Below are positions 38,769 to 47,676 of a stretch of DNA of 64,000 nucleotides, one piece after another. This stretch comes from a virus. A program made the position numbers and the translations under genes. Below the pieces are notes generated by a model that ran no database searches, was not told the origin of the DNA, and saw only the letters and a program-made list of their open reading frames with translations. How positions within the stretch are numbered: the first letter of the stretch is position 1; the number at the start of each line of letters is the position of its first letter. The stretch is from positions 1-64,000 of IMG/VR virus record IMGVR_UViG_3300017986_004441, one strand, 5' to 3'.

Positions 38769-41700
38769 ATGAGCACAGCCAATATTTCCAATACTTTTCC
38801 TGTAGATTTGAATGCAAGAGGAACTACTTGTGTAGGTACAAGTGGCCCGTCATCATGGTTTGGCACTTATGATCAGAGCGGAAATGTTGAAGAGTATATA
38901 GAGAAGGGAGTATTATTTTCTACAACAGAAGACTATATACCTCCGGATTATGTAGTAGGTGTCGGATTCCAATCTGCTAAATATACAAATAAATATCTTA
39001 ATGAGAAAAGAGCAGAAAGAAGAAAAAATAATCAAGATCTTTATATTGAAACTCAAGTTGTCAACTTTTTTGTGTGGTTCAATAGTATTCTAGGTGGTTA
39101 TGCGCAGAATATTCCACAAGATCAGAGGAATGCAGGTTCTAATTTAATTTTTATTAATGATGAATATACGCCTTATATTCAAATTGGAATGTATGTATCT
39201 GGTCCCGGTGTTTCTAATAATACCAAAGTAGAACGAATAGAAACAATGACCTATAATTCGGGGGGTATTAAATGGAGACTGGTTAGGCTGGATAAGAATT
39301 TAGACTGGAACACATATGAGTTTAATGACGGGATAGGAACTAGGCTAGGTGGAATAGAAGAAAGGATTTATTTTGGCTTTCGGTATTTAGCTGAAAATGA
39401 AAATATTTATCAGCAGATTTCTACTGTGCTGGTAGCAGATTATATACCAGAAGGGTATGGTAATGAATATCCAGAACCGCTAAACACATTGTTTGTACCA
39501 GTATCTAGTCTTGGGGCTATTAGAACCGGTTGGGCAGTATATGGCGACAATGTTCCAGATAATACATATGTAAAATATGTTTCCATGAATGGCGTCAATT
39601 TTCCTGAAATAAATGATATTGAATATGCAGAAGTGGTACTAAATAACCCATACATTGCCCCTACATCAATGACTACTAATAGTAATGGATCATATGGATT
39701 TGTATCATTGGGATTTTTATCTGGGTTTTATGGAGAAACAGCACTGCCTCCGCCATTGCCAACTACCCCTACTCCAGAACCGATTCAGATTAGAACCTCT
39801 TTTGGATTTGGCAAGGCTCTTAGGGGTGGTTCTTTTCTTTCGTCTCAAGAGGCCAGTGGAAAAAATGCTCCTTTAAGCTATTTGCCGGTTAATGACTTTA
39901 GTGAATCTGTTGGATTTAGAATTGGTTCTATTGCTGAAGAAAGAGATGTTGATGCAAGATTTTACGATCCAAACAGTACATACGGCTTTGGGCTTAGAAA
40001 TATTTTTATAGAAATATCTACCATAGCTAGCACCTATGAAGAAGCAGCTACTCTTATCAGAGCTGGTATGAAGATTTCTGGAAATGGAATAGATTTTGAT
40101 ACATATGTTACCTCTGTAGCAAAGCGAAATGATACATGGATGCAGGTTACTATTAGTAGAGATATGATGATTGATGAATTGGCACCAAATGGGCTGTTTG
40201 GTACGACAGTATGTACTTTGCCAAACGATCCGGTAGAGCCATGGGACCCAAATAGTGGAGCCCCACCGCCTCCCCCTAGTCCGTTTATTAGGTGCGCTCT
40301 TTCCACATTAAATTTTTCAATGTCTAATCCGGCACATATGAAAAATATGGTATTGGTTGGAGATGAAGGTAATTCGCCAGATGGTTTTACTCCAGGGTAT
40401 GGTAGAGTTAACTATAAATATTGGATTGGAAAATATACTGTAACTAATAGTGAATATGTTGCATTTTTGAATAGTGTAGGTAACACAATAGAAGGTCAAG
40501 AGAATCTTAATGCTCTTTACAATCCAGCATCTTCCGAAAATAATTTGAATATGTCTGTAGGCATAGACAGAGATATCTGGCTGCATTTGCCTGCAGGTTT
40601 ATTGGGAAATAATCAAGATATATATTTTATAGAATATGCTAGTGTAGATGGAATGGCCGACCATCCTGTAGTTGGTGTTAGCTGGCCTCAAGCCGCTCAA
40701 TATTGCAATTGGCTACATAATAATAGTAATGGGAATTGGGGATCTACTCAGGTGAATACTGGCGCATATAATTTTGTTAATGAGACTATTCAAAACATGA
40801 GAAGGGCTAGTAATGCAAGATATTTTATACCGAATGAAAACGAATGGTATAAAGCTGCGTATGGAGGCAAGCGATACGGCGGATATTATAGCATACAAGC
40901 CACAAAACAAGATAACATAACTCCTGTTGCATACCAAGACTCATCAGAAATTAATTTAGCAAACACGCCAGACGCATGGAATAATGGAATGCCAATGATA
41001 GAAGTAGAGGATTTTACTAGGCGTGGAGCATTATTTGACAGCACACAAGGAACATCCCTGTTTAATAGATTTTTATTCGATGAGTATATTAGCAGAGCAC
41101 GGCCTGGCACCTCCTTGAGATGGATAAGTATATTTAATAGGGCAGCAGATATTTTAGATAGCTATATCTCTCATGTAAGGTGGTCATTTGGTAATGTATG
41201 GAATGCAAATACTAGAACCACTGAAGTTGCACGGTTTTTCTCACTAGATACATCACTATATGACAATATGAAAAGGAATTGTGAGTCTTTAGAGCTAGCA
41301 ATAGGCCCAGGAGACAGCTGGTTTAGAGGCTGTAGATATAGTGGAATGGTTTTGGCCTTTTTGACCTTCTATAATGATGCTACTTCTGGCACGATCGCAT
41401 CCTGCGCAACATTGACCTATAGAGATAACACGGGCGCTCGAGTGAATTTAGCGACGACTATGCCTCATCACAATCAAGAGGGGGCAGATAATCGAACCAT
41501 ACCATTAGCTTTTGCAACCAATATAAATCTAGCCCAGGATGATGACTTAACAGATGAAGAATGGGTAAAGGTTCTAACGCACGAAATGTGCCATGCTTTG
41601 GGTTTTGGTACGGTAACAACTCAATTATTGCCAAATGGATGTATAGTAAATGACGATATTAATAATCCCTATATATCTAACGAAGTATTTCCAAATATGA

Positions 41701-42110
41701 GAGATACCGTTAGGACATATAATGATATTGCTTATGGCGCCAATAGTAGGGTGGCAGTTCCTCTAGAAGGGGGTGGGGGCGCAGGAACAGCTGGTGGACA
41801 CTGGGAGAATGACGTCAATGACAATGGCTATTGTCCTTTAAATACTAATTGTCCGGATCCTGTCATGTATGCGGGCATTTCAAATGAACTAATGACAGGT
41901 TTCTACAACCCCTTAGCAAAATTGTCTAGATTAACATTAAATTTCTTTAAAGATCTCGGTTACCATCTTGCTACACAAGATGATATTGGCGAAGGTGATT
42001 TCGATGCGATTTATCCTGAGACGCAAATTCAACAATTGTCATCTACAAACAAATCTTCCAAGAAAACCAAGAATAGAATTATAGGCAAATGTTCAAAAAA
42101 TAAGAAATAG
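38769..42110 (+). CDS. Permuted FGE-fold protein fused to leishmanolysin-like metalloprotease
   Basis: This is a 1113-aa protein. Residues about 1-380 contain the C-terminal half of an FGE-type domain (WFGTYDQSGNVEE ... ALRGGSFLS ... SVGFRIGS), interrupted by beta insertions. Residues about 515-720 contain the N-terminal half (IGKYTVTNSEYVAFLN, VVGVSWPQAAQYCNW, YFIPNENEWYKAAYGG). As in the gene at 19248, the order is swapped, and FGE catalytic cysteines are missing. The C-terminal 370 residues are a metzincin of leishmanolysin (M8) type: HEMCHALGFG at His938-Glu939-His942, a downstream GGHWEN, NELMTG and the Met-turn-like region, ending FFKDLGY. It is probably a virion-borne binding protein plus protease. 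GGAG lies about 7 nt before the ATG. It is the last + strand gene before the convergent junction. Confidence 0.85.
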   Translation: MSTANISNTFPVDLNARGTTCVGTSGPSSWFGTYDQSGNVEEYIEKGVLFSTTEDYIPPDYVVGVGFQSAKYTNKYLNEKRAERRKNNQDLYIETQVVNFFVWFNSILGGYAQNIPQDQRNAGSNLIFINDEYTPYIQIGMYVSGPGVSNNTKVERIETMTYNSGGIKWRLVRLDKNLDWNTYEFNDGIGTRLGGIEERIYFGFRYLAENENIYQQISTVLVADYIPEGYGNEYPEPLNTLFVPVSSLGAIRTGWAVYGDNVPDNTYVKYVSMNGVNFPEINDIEYAEVVLNNPYIAPTSMTTNSNGSYGFVSLGFLSGFYGETALPPPLPTTPTPEPIQIRTSFGFGKALRGGSFLSSQEASGKNAPLSYLPVNDFSESVGFRIGSIAEERDVDARFYDPNSTYGFGLRNIFIEISTIASTYEEAATLIRAGMKISGNGIDFDTYVTSVAKRNDTWMQVTISRDMMIDELAPNGLFGTTVCTLPNDPVEPWDPNSGAPPPPPSPFIRCALSTLNFSMSNPAHMKNMVLVGDEGNSPDGFTPGYGRVNYKYWIGKYTVTNSEYVAFLNSVGNTIEGQENLNALYNPASSENNLNMSVGIDRDIWLHLPAGLLGNNQDIYFIEYASVDGMADHPVVGVSWPQAAQYCNWLHNNSNGNWGSTQVNTGAYNFVNETIQNMRRASNARYFIPNENEWYKAAYGGKRYGGYYSIQATKQDNITPVAYQDSSEINLANTPDAWNNGMPMIEVEDFTRRGALFDSTQGTSLFNRFLFDEYISRARPGTSLRWISIFNRAADILDSYISHVRWSFGNVWNANTRTTEVARFFSLDTSLYDNMKRNCESLELAIGPGDSWFRGCRYSGMVLAFLTFYNDATSGTIASCATLTYRDNTGARVNLATTMPHHNQEGADNRTIPLAFATNINLAQDDDLTDEEWVKVLTHEMCHALGFGTVTTQLLPNGCIVNDDINNPYISNEVFPNMRDTVRTYNDIAYGANSRVAVPLEGGGGAGTAGGHWENDVNDNGYCPLNTNCPDPVMYAGISNELMTGFYNPLAKLSRLTLNFFKDLGYHLATQDDIGEGDFDAIYPETQIQQLSSTNKSSKKTKNRIIGKCSKNKK

Positions 42111-42124
42111 TACTATTTTTTATT
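42099..42124. terminator. AT-rich palindrome at convergent junction, possible bidirectional terminator
   Basis: A 13-bp inverted repeat with one G-U wobble is centred between 42111 and 42112 and overlaps both stop codons. On each strand it is followed by or contains a run of six T. The low GC content makes it a weak hairpin, so termination is plausible but uncertain. Confidence 0.4.
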
Positions 42125-42436
42125 GGGGTTATATTTGTACCATCCTCCATTTTGCATATAGTTCCCACTATCATCTTTTCTTTTCGGGAATAGTGTGCCA
42201 CCCTTTTTGTGTTGACCAAAAGAAAGAACCGCTCCACATTCCTTACATCTAAGTTCGTAGTAGTCATTATCTTCTACTGTTCTAACAACAAACTTGATAT
42301 TATTTTTGTGACATACGCCACAGCTGCTTTCTCCAAAAATTTCATCTATAATAGCTAGTTCTTTAAACATTTCCTTTTGTCCACTAGCTTCTAATTCTAA
42401 TGATATCTTATCGCTTGCTTTATATGTACCTTTCAT
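42113..42436 (-). CDS. Zinc-binding phage protein, partner of upstream gene
   Basis: This is a 107-aa protein. Residues about 37-70 carry CGVC and CKEC pairs typical of a zinc ribbon, followed by LSFGQHKKGGTLFPK. I know the pattern from uncharacterised phage proteins but not its function. The ATG at 42436 shares one base with the upstream stop (TAATG), which marks translational coupling with the 242-aa gene; a GTG nine bases earlier is less likely. It is the last gene of the - strand module. Confidence 0.7.
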   Translation of the reverse strand: MKGTYKASDKISLELEASGQKEMFKELAIIDEIFGESSCGVCHKNNIKFVVRTVEDNDYYELRCKECGAVLSFGQHKKGGTLFPKRKDDSGNYMQNGGWYKYNPNKK

Positions 42437-43164
42437 TATTTCCACTCCGGTGTGTAATCTAGTATATCTTCTGAAATGCTATCTAGATCTTGTTGATACT
42501 TAGATAGCTGCCTAATTATCTTAACTGCATCTGCATGAGAGGTAGTATAAATATTTTTTTCCTCTATACCATTCTTTTTTAACAGATTAGTTATATTGAT
42601 ATTAAGCCTTTTGGCTAATACGTCAATAAAATTTATCTGATTATTTGTAATTTTTCCTACAGTATCCTTATCCGGATGGTCTTCTATTTCTTCCGCTATC
42701 TCTTCTGCTGCCACGACCTTTCTGAGCCTCAAGGCCCTGCGCAAAGCCCTGCCTTCAGCTCGGGTTTCAGCAACGGCCACTGGGTGATTTCTGAATATTT
42801 TGTCACAGTTGCCCCAATAAACATCTGCTGCCCCATTGACGGTGATTGTATTAAATTGAGTATCAGCACCAGTGTCTTTTAAAACATATGTCAGAGAATG
42901 AATCACAGTAGCTCTGTTGCCATTATCTGGGTCTGGGGACTGACATACTTCGGATACAGATTTCGTTACCACACAACCCATAACTGTCTCAAAAATTCTG
43001 CGCAAACCATCTGTGGTTGGATTGCCTTTGATTTTTTCGTCTTCGGATAATACCTCCAATACGTAGTCTGTCCAACCAATATCCGCTATCGTTGGTGTTG
43101 CAGAATTAGGGGTTGATTCTGTACTATCTGCTTGTGTTTTTGTAGATGATGCTTTTTTTGCCAT
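42436..43164 (-). CDS. Conserved phage DNA-metabolism protein, possibly annealing-type
   Basis: This is a 242-aa protein. Residues 1-28 are a Thr/Ser-rich disordered tail. Residues about 30-160 form a conserved domain with GNPTTDGLRRIFE and a closing ETRAEGRALRRALRLR motif that resembles the end of Rad52/ERF-like annealing domains. That resemblance is by eye only. Residues 170-242 look like a small helical domain (TNNQINFIDVLAKRL). The tight coupling to a zinc-ribbon protein and the DNA-metabolism setting support a role in DNA recombination or processing. AAGGA lies about 9 nt before the ATG. Confidence 0.5.
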   Translation of the reverse strand: MAKKASSTKTQADSTESTPNSATPTIADIGWTDYVLEVLSEDEKIKGNPTTDGLRRIFETVMGCVVTKSVSEVCQSPDPDNGNRATVIHSLTYVLKDTGADTQFNTITVNGAADVYWGNCDKIFRNHPVAVAETRAEGRALRRALRLRKVVAAEEIAEEIEDHPDKDTVGKITNNQINFIDVLAKRLNINITNLLKKNGIEEKNIYTTSHADAVKIIRQLSKYQQDLDSISEDILDYTPEWK

Positions 43165-43166
43165 TT

Positions 43167-43973
43167 CTATTTATCCTTTATTTCGAAATATTTATCTGGT
43201 GTTGAAAATCCATCGGTCAATTTGTTAACTAGTGTCAATAACTTATCTAGCATTATGCTGGACCTGGATATTGAAAAATCCATTGTCTGTTTAATCCTAA
43301 CTAAGTTCATGCCCTTGCCCAAAATGAGTCCTTGTTTTTTATTGTCATAGGTCTGGGTTTTTTTGAGAGCATCTTCGCCCCAAACTGGATCAAAATGAGA
43401 AGGCCCATCGACCTCTATAGCCAAATTTATACTAGGCACGAAAAGATCTATCTGCAACTTAGTATTTACTAATGTTTGCTCATAATGAAATTTAGTATCT
43501 ATTCCGGCAGCAAGCAGTCCTTCGAGTAGAAATTTTTCCAACTTAGAGCCTGTTCTGCTAGACACCCTGATAGCGTCTGTGGCAGCTTTTTGTAAATTGG
43601 CTCTTTCTTCTTGGCTCTTGCTTTTCCATATTTGTTGTTGTTTGTTTTTGAAGGATTGCAATTTATGCTCGTCCATATCCTCCCAGCTTTGCAAAACTTT
43701 CATTCCTATTTTGCGTTTTGTTTCAGCAGATCTTTGTTTGCCTTTTGTTGGGTGTTCCACCTTGCCTTGGGACAATACGTTCTTTTGGGCCTCACTCTTG
43801 GACCTAATCGGTATATTAAGTTTTTTAGCATCTCTTCTGATTTTATTGGCATAGGTGCTATAGATTTTGGCTATTTCATCAAAACTTTTTTTGTCTTGGA
43901 TATAATATTGTTGTAATATAGAAGTTTTTTCTTTTTCTGTTAATGTATTATATGATTTCTTTGATTGTGTCAT
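43167..43973 (-). CDS. NUMOD3/HTH plus Vsr-like PD-(D/E)XK endonuclease
   Basis: This is a 268-aa protein. The N-terminal part (about 10-65) looks like a helix-turn-helix (SFDEIAKIYSTYANKIRRDA). It is followed by a NUMOD3-like GKQRSAETKRKIG, a DNA-contact module of homing endonucleases, and a long basic helical region. The C-terminal part (about 140-240) has a Vsr-type nuclease signature: LQIDLFVPSINLAIEVDGPS gives the Asp and Glu-Val-Asp metal site, then a basic KKQGLILGKGMNLVRIKQ strand. Possibly a free-standing homing endonuclease, or a structure- or mismatch-directed nuclease. GAGGAA lies about 7 nt before the ATG. The start overlaps the upstream gene by 26 nt. Confidence 0.75.
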   Translation of the reverse strand: MTQSKKSYNTLTEKEKTSILQQYYIQDKKSFDEIAKIYSTYANKIRRDAKKLNIPIRSKSEAQKNVLSQGKVEHPTKGKQRSAETKRKIGMKVLQSWEDMDEHKLQSFKNKQQQIWKSKSQEERANLQKAATDAIRVSSRTGSKLEKFLLEGLLAAGIDTKFHYEQTLVNTKLQIDLFVPSINLAIEVDGPSHFDPVWGEDALKKTQTYDNKKQGLILGKGMNLVRIKQTMDFSISRSSIMLDKLLTLVNKLTDGFSTPDKYFEIKDK

Positions 43974-44403
43974 ATTTTAGTTCCTCACATATTTTTAAAG
44001 GTTTTTTCCAACAAATAGTATATAGGTCATACAGCTCTTGGCTTTGTGCTATAAATTCTAAATTTTTGGTTTCAAATAAGCTTTTATTGTAAGAATAAGC
44101 GCTAGTATTATTGCTCCAGAAAGTATCAGTTGCATACATAAAAATTTTATCGATATTTGGAAAATATTTTGCTAATAACAATGAGGTTGTATCAAATATC
44201 AACAAATTGCCATAAAAAAATTTGGCTTGAGAAATATGAAGTATTGGAACATTCATATTATCTATTTTTGAATTTTTACTATTAAAGACACATATCTGAT
44301 TGTAGGGATTATCGTCTATTATCTGTTTTGCGGTAGTGAGTATGTGATCGTATATACTATTATTGTCTAATGCTAATAAAATAATTCCTAAATCTTTTTT
44401 CAT
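43948..44403 (-). CDS. Hypothetical protein of glycosyltransferase cluster
   Basis: This is a 151-aa protein with an alpha/beta pattern (LGIILLALDNNSIYDHIL, LLIFDTTSLLLAKYF) suggesting a Rossmann-like half domain. I do not recognise a family. It is overlapped at both ends: ATGA with the 217-aa gene upstream and 26 nt with the endonuclease gene downstream. Its style (Asn/Ile/Lys/Tyr-rich, GT-B-like strands) matches the neighbouring glycosyltransferase-like genes. It may be a reduced or accessory glycosyltransferase. Confidence 0.55.
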   Translation of the reverse strand: MKKDLGIILLALDNNSIYDHILTTAKQIIDDNPYNQICVFNSKNSKIDNMNVPILHISQAKFFYGNLLIFDTTSLLLAKYFPNIDKIFMYATDTFWSNNTSAYSYNKSLFETKNLEFIAQSQELYDLYTICWKKPLKICEELKYDTIKEII

Positions 44404-45053
44404 AATATTGTTTCTATATATTCGGGGTAGGTTTTGTAGTTAATATCATCAAAAGATACATCCTGCCAGTCTAAATTCACGACCTGACATCCACACATAT
44501 TTGCCTCTACAGCATAATTCATATTGTTAGATATGAAACACTTTGTATTATTTAATACTTGTGCTTTTTCGTCCTCTGTTAAATATCCTAAATTTTGCGG
44601 ATGTTTAATATTTGTATTATTGAACAATAGTATTCTGTCTTTTGTCTGTGGGTAAAGCCTGTTTATTAGTTGTTGGGGCATCTTTTCGTCATAGTCTAAA
44701 AAGTAACAATAGTCTATTTCTCTTATTGTTGCATCGGTCTTTTTGAATCTTTGCGTATTACAAAGTAATGGCATGTTTGAATGATTTATTACGGTTATAT
44801 GTTCTGGCCACTCTAGAGAATTCTTGGATTCTTCTGTATACACTATGATTTTTTTGTCTTTGATATTTTGGCAGAAATGATGTTCTTCGTGTCCCATCTG
44901 CTTATGCGAAAAGATATATACATCTGGATTGATTTGTGATTTTATCTTGTAAATATTTCTATCTATATTAGCAAAAATAATATTGTATTTATGAATTAAG
45001 CTATCTAGATTAGAGATGAATTTATTTTGTGATTGCTGTACTAATATATTCAT
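44400..45053 (-). CDS. Putative glycosyltransferase-like protein
   Basis: This is a 217-aa protein. It has the alternating strand/helix layout of a small GT-B-like protein. The C-terminal element AVEANMCGCQVVNLDW resembles the nucleotide-sugar-binding E-x-x-x-C-G-C/x-x-V strand of GT family 4-type enzymes (E-A-M-A-C-G-x-P-V). The full two-domain size is not reached, so it may be a single C-terminal domain or a divergent enzyme. It starts by ATGA overlap with the upstream nucleotidyltransferase-like gene and ends by ATGA overlap with the next. Confidence 0.55.
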   Translation of the reverse strand: MNILVQQSQNKFISNLDSLIHKYNIIFANIDRNIYKIKSQINPDVYIFSHKQMGHEEHHFCQNIKDKKIIVYTEESKNSLEWPEHITVINHSNMPLLCNTQRFKKTDATIREIDYCYFLDYDEKMPQQLINRLYPQTKDRILLFNNTNIKHPQNLGYLTEDEKAQVLNNTKCFISNNMNYAVEANMCGCQVVNLDWQDVSFDDINYKTYPEYIETIL

Positions 45054-45721
45054 AAAAATCTTTTTGCTCTCCTTATGTCTTCTTGACCATTAACTTTCAT
45101 TATGTCCCTATAAGAAACTATAGACTCATGTATTATATCTTTGTCATAAAGCATATTAATAATCTCAAACAAAAAATATTTAGATATATCAAAGCTGTTA
45201 TGAATTTCTATTATTTTTTTGAGAGATTGGGCATTTAAGAATATGCACTCCGTCCATTTTCTAGAAAGTCCATAAAAAAGATATTTCGATTCTTCGGATT
45301 CGGATCCGATTTCAAAATCCTCTTTTTTCCTATCTGTGAAATATATAGTAGATTTATTATTTTTTTTTAATCTCTTGAAACACTCTTTTTTAAACAGTAC
45401 GCCGTTATTCACAATAAACACATCATCCACTGAGTCTATATGATTAATATAATTGATAATATGTTTGCATTGGTTATACTCATTATACTTTTTCTCATTT
45501 ATGGTTGTTACATTATTATAGTCTTCAATACTCTTTAGTACTCTATTGTGTTGAAATCCAGTAGATATAAAAATTCTATTCCTTCTATTAATGGACTTAA
45601 TAATTCTGATCTGAGTATCTAGTACGCTATATTGAGAATTAATTTTTATTAATGATTTTGGTCCGATAGACTTCATTCCCTTAGTTATTTCGGGCATAAT
45701 GATTAGATAATTATTACTCAT
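45050..45721 (-). CDS. Sugar-nucleotidyltransferase-like (GT-A fold) protein
   Basis: This is a 223-aa protein. The N-terminus (YLIIMPEITKGMKSIGPKSL followed by VLDTQIRIIKSI) matches the start of NTP-transferase/MobA-like enzymes, where the first strand and Gly-rich loop bind the nucleotide and a Lys follows. VFIVNNGVLF corresponds to the metal-binding strand, but the usual D-x-D or G-D is replaced by NNG, so activity is uncertain. Probably makes or transfers an activated sugar for the cluster. The ATG at 45721 is preferred over an upstream TTG; it overlaps the preceding gene by 8 nt. Confidence 0.55.
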   Translation of the reverse strand: MSNNYLIIMPEITKGMKSIGPKSLIKINSQYSVLDTQIRIIKSINRRNRIFISTGFQHNRVLKSIEDYNNVTTINEKKYNEYNQCKHIINYINHIDSVDDVFIVNNGVLFKKECFKRLKKNNKSTIYFTDRKKEDFEIGSESEESKYLFYGLSRKWTECIFLNAQSLKKIIEIHNSFDISKYFLFEIINMLYDKDIIHESIVSYRDIMKVNGQEDIRRAKRFL

Positions 45722-46436
45722 AGTATTTTTTAACAATGGTGTTGTTATTAGACAGAAAATCGATATACTTTGAGCTATGCTCTCTCTTTAATAAGCTTAA
45801 ATTATTGGCAGATAGACATAATCCATCCAAATTACTGTCGTTTTTTCTAATGGCAGCATAATGTGGTTTTTTAACATTATATAAAAAGTTGATATAGTTT
45901 AAGTCTTCCTGTAGTTGCGACATGCTTTTCCAATGTATATATATAATAAAATCAACCCGTAAAGTATTTACATTTAGTATATCAAAAAGTCTTTCATTTT
46001 CTGATTGATTTTTTATAATAAGATTATGTATTTTCCAATCTGATATCATTTCAGATTGATAGTGTTTTACTGTGTTCTTTAATTGTTCTTTATTGAGGAA
46101 TGTTATTATAGATATCTTGTATGGGATATTATTTAATGTGTTTATATTTTTGGGAATAGATAATATCTCATTTTCTGATTTGTCCGAAGCGTCTACTACG
46201 AGATAGTAATTTAGCTTGTTTTGCTGCCTAACAAATTCTTCTATGTCTTCTGGCAGCTTATCTTTATATTTATCAAAAGACTGTTTAGAAAACGCATACG
46301 AACACTTGTAGTCTTGTATATAGTTATATCCGTCTTGTTTTTTTAGTTCATAGCTATCTTTGATCAGATCTGGAATATTAAATGAACAACCATAATTGGA
46401 CTTGCTAAAATAGCAGTCTTCACATTTGGTATTCAT
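45714..46436 (-). CDS. Hypothetical protein with N-terminal Cys motif, glycosyltransferase cluster
   Basis: This is a 240-aa protein. The first 50 residues hold CEDCYF, a Cys at about 17 and another near 45, consistent with a metal-binding or Fe-S-like element. The rest (about 75-230) has a GT-A-like alternation (YYLVVDAS, YKISIITFLNKEQL) reminiscent of family 2 glycosyltransferases, but no clear DxD motif is seen. The start overlaps the upstream 137-aa gene by 4 nt. Function not assigned. Confidence 0.5.
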   Translation of the reverse strand: MNTKCEDCYFSKSNYGCSFNIPDLIKDSYELKKQDGYNYIQDYKCSYAFSKQSFDKYKDKLPEDIEEFVRQQNKLNYYLVVDASDKSENEILSIPKNINTLNNIPYKISIITFLNKEQLKNTVKHYQSEMISDWKIHNLIIKNQSENERLFDILNVNTLRVDFIIYIHWKSMSQLQEDLNYINFLYNVKKPHYAAIRKNDSNLDGLCLSANNLSLLKREHSSKYIDFLSNNNTIVKKYYE

Positions 46437-46846
46437 AGCTTACTCCTTATTACGGTATATGAAGCAAACGAGCCGTCAAATGTGATTTGATCTATATCTA
46501 TATCTGTGTTTTTATGAAATATTTCAATTATGTTAGATCTATCTAATAAGCACTTAATTGATGAAATATATTGACATATTTCGTCTTTGCTTAGGTCTCC
46601 ATTATGATAATTAGAAATCATTTGATCCCAATCAAGAAGTCTAAAGGTTAATTTTGCATTGTGTTTTAATTTATTACACAATAGCGATAGGATGTTAATC
46701 GCCTGATCTTTTGAGAGTAGGTTCATGAAAGATATATTGATGTGAGCTTCTGAAAAATTAGGTATAGAGTCTATATCAGAAATGCTTACATTGTTTGCGC
46801 CCTCTAGAGAATAATTATTTTGATAAGATATATTGGTAATTTTCAT
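46433..46846 (-). CDS. Putative methyltransferase-like C-terminal domain protein
   Basis: This is a 137-aa protein. Residues 35-75 (INISFMNLLSKDQAINILSL, then LKHNAKLTFRLLD) resemble the later strands of class I SAM-dependent methyltransferases, in which a strategy-like loop is followed by L-K-x-G-G-x-L. The Gly-rich SAM loop itself is absent, so it may be a degraded or half-size enzyme. It is coupled by 4-nt overlaps to both neighbours in the glycosyltransferase-like cluster. Confidence 0.45.
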   Translation of the reverse strand: MKITNISYQNNYSLEGANNVSISDIDSIPNFSEAHINISFMNLLSKDQAINILSLLCNKLKHNAKLTFRLLDWDQMISNYHNGDLSKDEICQYISSIKCLLDRSNIIEIFHKNTDIDIDQITFDGSFASYTVIRSKL

Positions 46847-47676
46847 TTAGAAATTTCCTGTAAAATTGAATTAAAGTTATTGACAGAATAATATTCTTGT
46901 ATAATTGAGGTTGAAGGCGCTGGCTTTGAGAGACAAGATACCACACATCGATATATATCGTCGTATGTTTTAAAGTTGGTAATTAAATCTTTTTCTGGAT
47001 AATTATTTAAATTCATGTTAGTAATAATATTACACCCACATGACAAGCCGCATAATACATTTAGTCTTGAACTGAAATCTAAAATGGCTTTATATGGAGA
47101 TATAGCATCAAATATTGATTTGATGTCAAGAGTGATGGACTTAACTATATTTACATTAATACCCTTCTGTTGTAAAGATGACGCTATGTTGTTTACCATA
47201 TTATTGTTTTCTAGATTAAAAATCAAAAGGTCTTTTGTTTTTGGTGAATCTTTTCTGTATTCCGGTATTGCATAATTGCAATTGATGGCATTTGATACAT
47301 ATCCATCCGATCGCCTATTGAAATTGATTACATGGACATTATTAATATTTTTTTGCAATATTAGGAGATCTTCTCTTTTGGTTTTTGACAAATCATCATG
47401 ATTAAAGATAAGCAGATCAGTATTAGTATTAAATATATTATCTATTTGTTCTGCATTGACAAACACAGAATTTAGTGCAGTAAAGTTGTAGTTGATGTCT
47501 AATATGGTGGAGTTGTTTTGGTGTTTAATAAATAAAAACCTATCATCTGTCATATCCATTACTAACGCATCAAATATAGACCCATGACCATGATACAATA
47601 TGTTATATCTATGATTCAGTGTCTTGGATTTAATTTTTTGGTAAAGATTATTACTTGACCATTCTGATTTTAACAT
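46843..47676 (-). CDS. Putative glycosyltransferase-like protein
   Basis: This is a 277-aa protein with a GT-B-like layout. The N-terminal half includes YNILYHGHGSIFDAL. The C-terminal half has DLLIFNLENNNMVNNIASSL and RLNVLCGLSCGCNIITNMN, where S-C-G-C-x-I-I-T occupies the place of the donor-binding A-C-G-x-P-V-I element. The acidic residue normally preceding it is not obvious. It overlaps the genes on both sides by a few bases. Family resemblance is by pattern only. Confidence 0.5.
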   Translation of the reverse strand: MLKSEWSSNNLYQKIKSKTLNHRYNILYHGHGSIFDALVMDMTDDRFLFIKHQNNSTILDINYNFTALNSVFVNAEQIDNIFNTNTDLLIFNHDDLSKTKREDLLILQKNINNVHVINFNRRSDGYVSNAINCNYAIPEYRKDSPKTKDLLIFNLENNNMVNNIASSLQQKGINVNIVKSITLDIKSIFDAISPYKAILDFSSRLNVLCGLSCGCNIITNMNLNNYPEKDLITNFKTYDDIYRCVVSCLSKPAPSTSIIQEYYSVNNFNSILQEISK

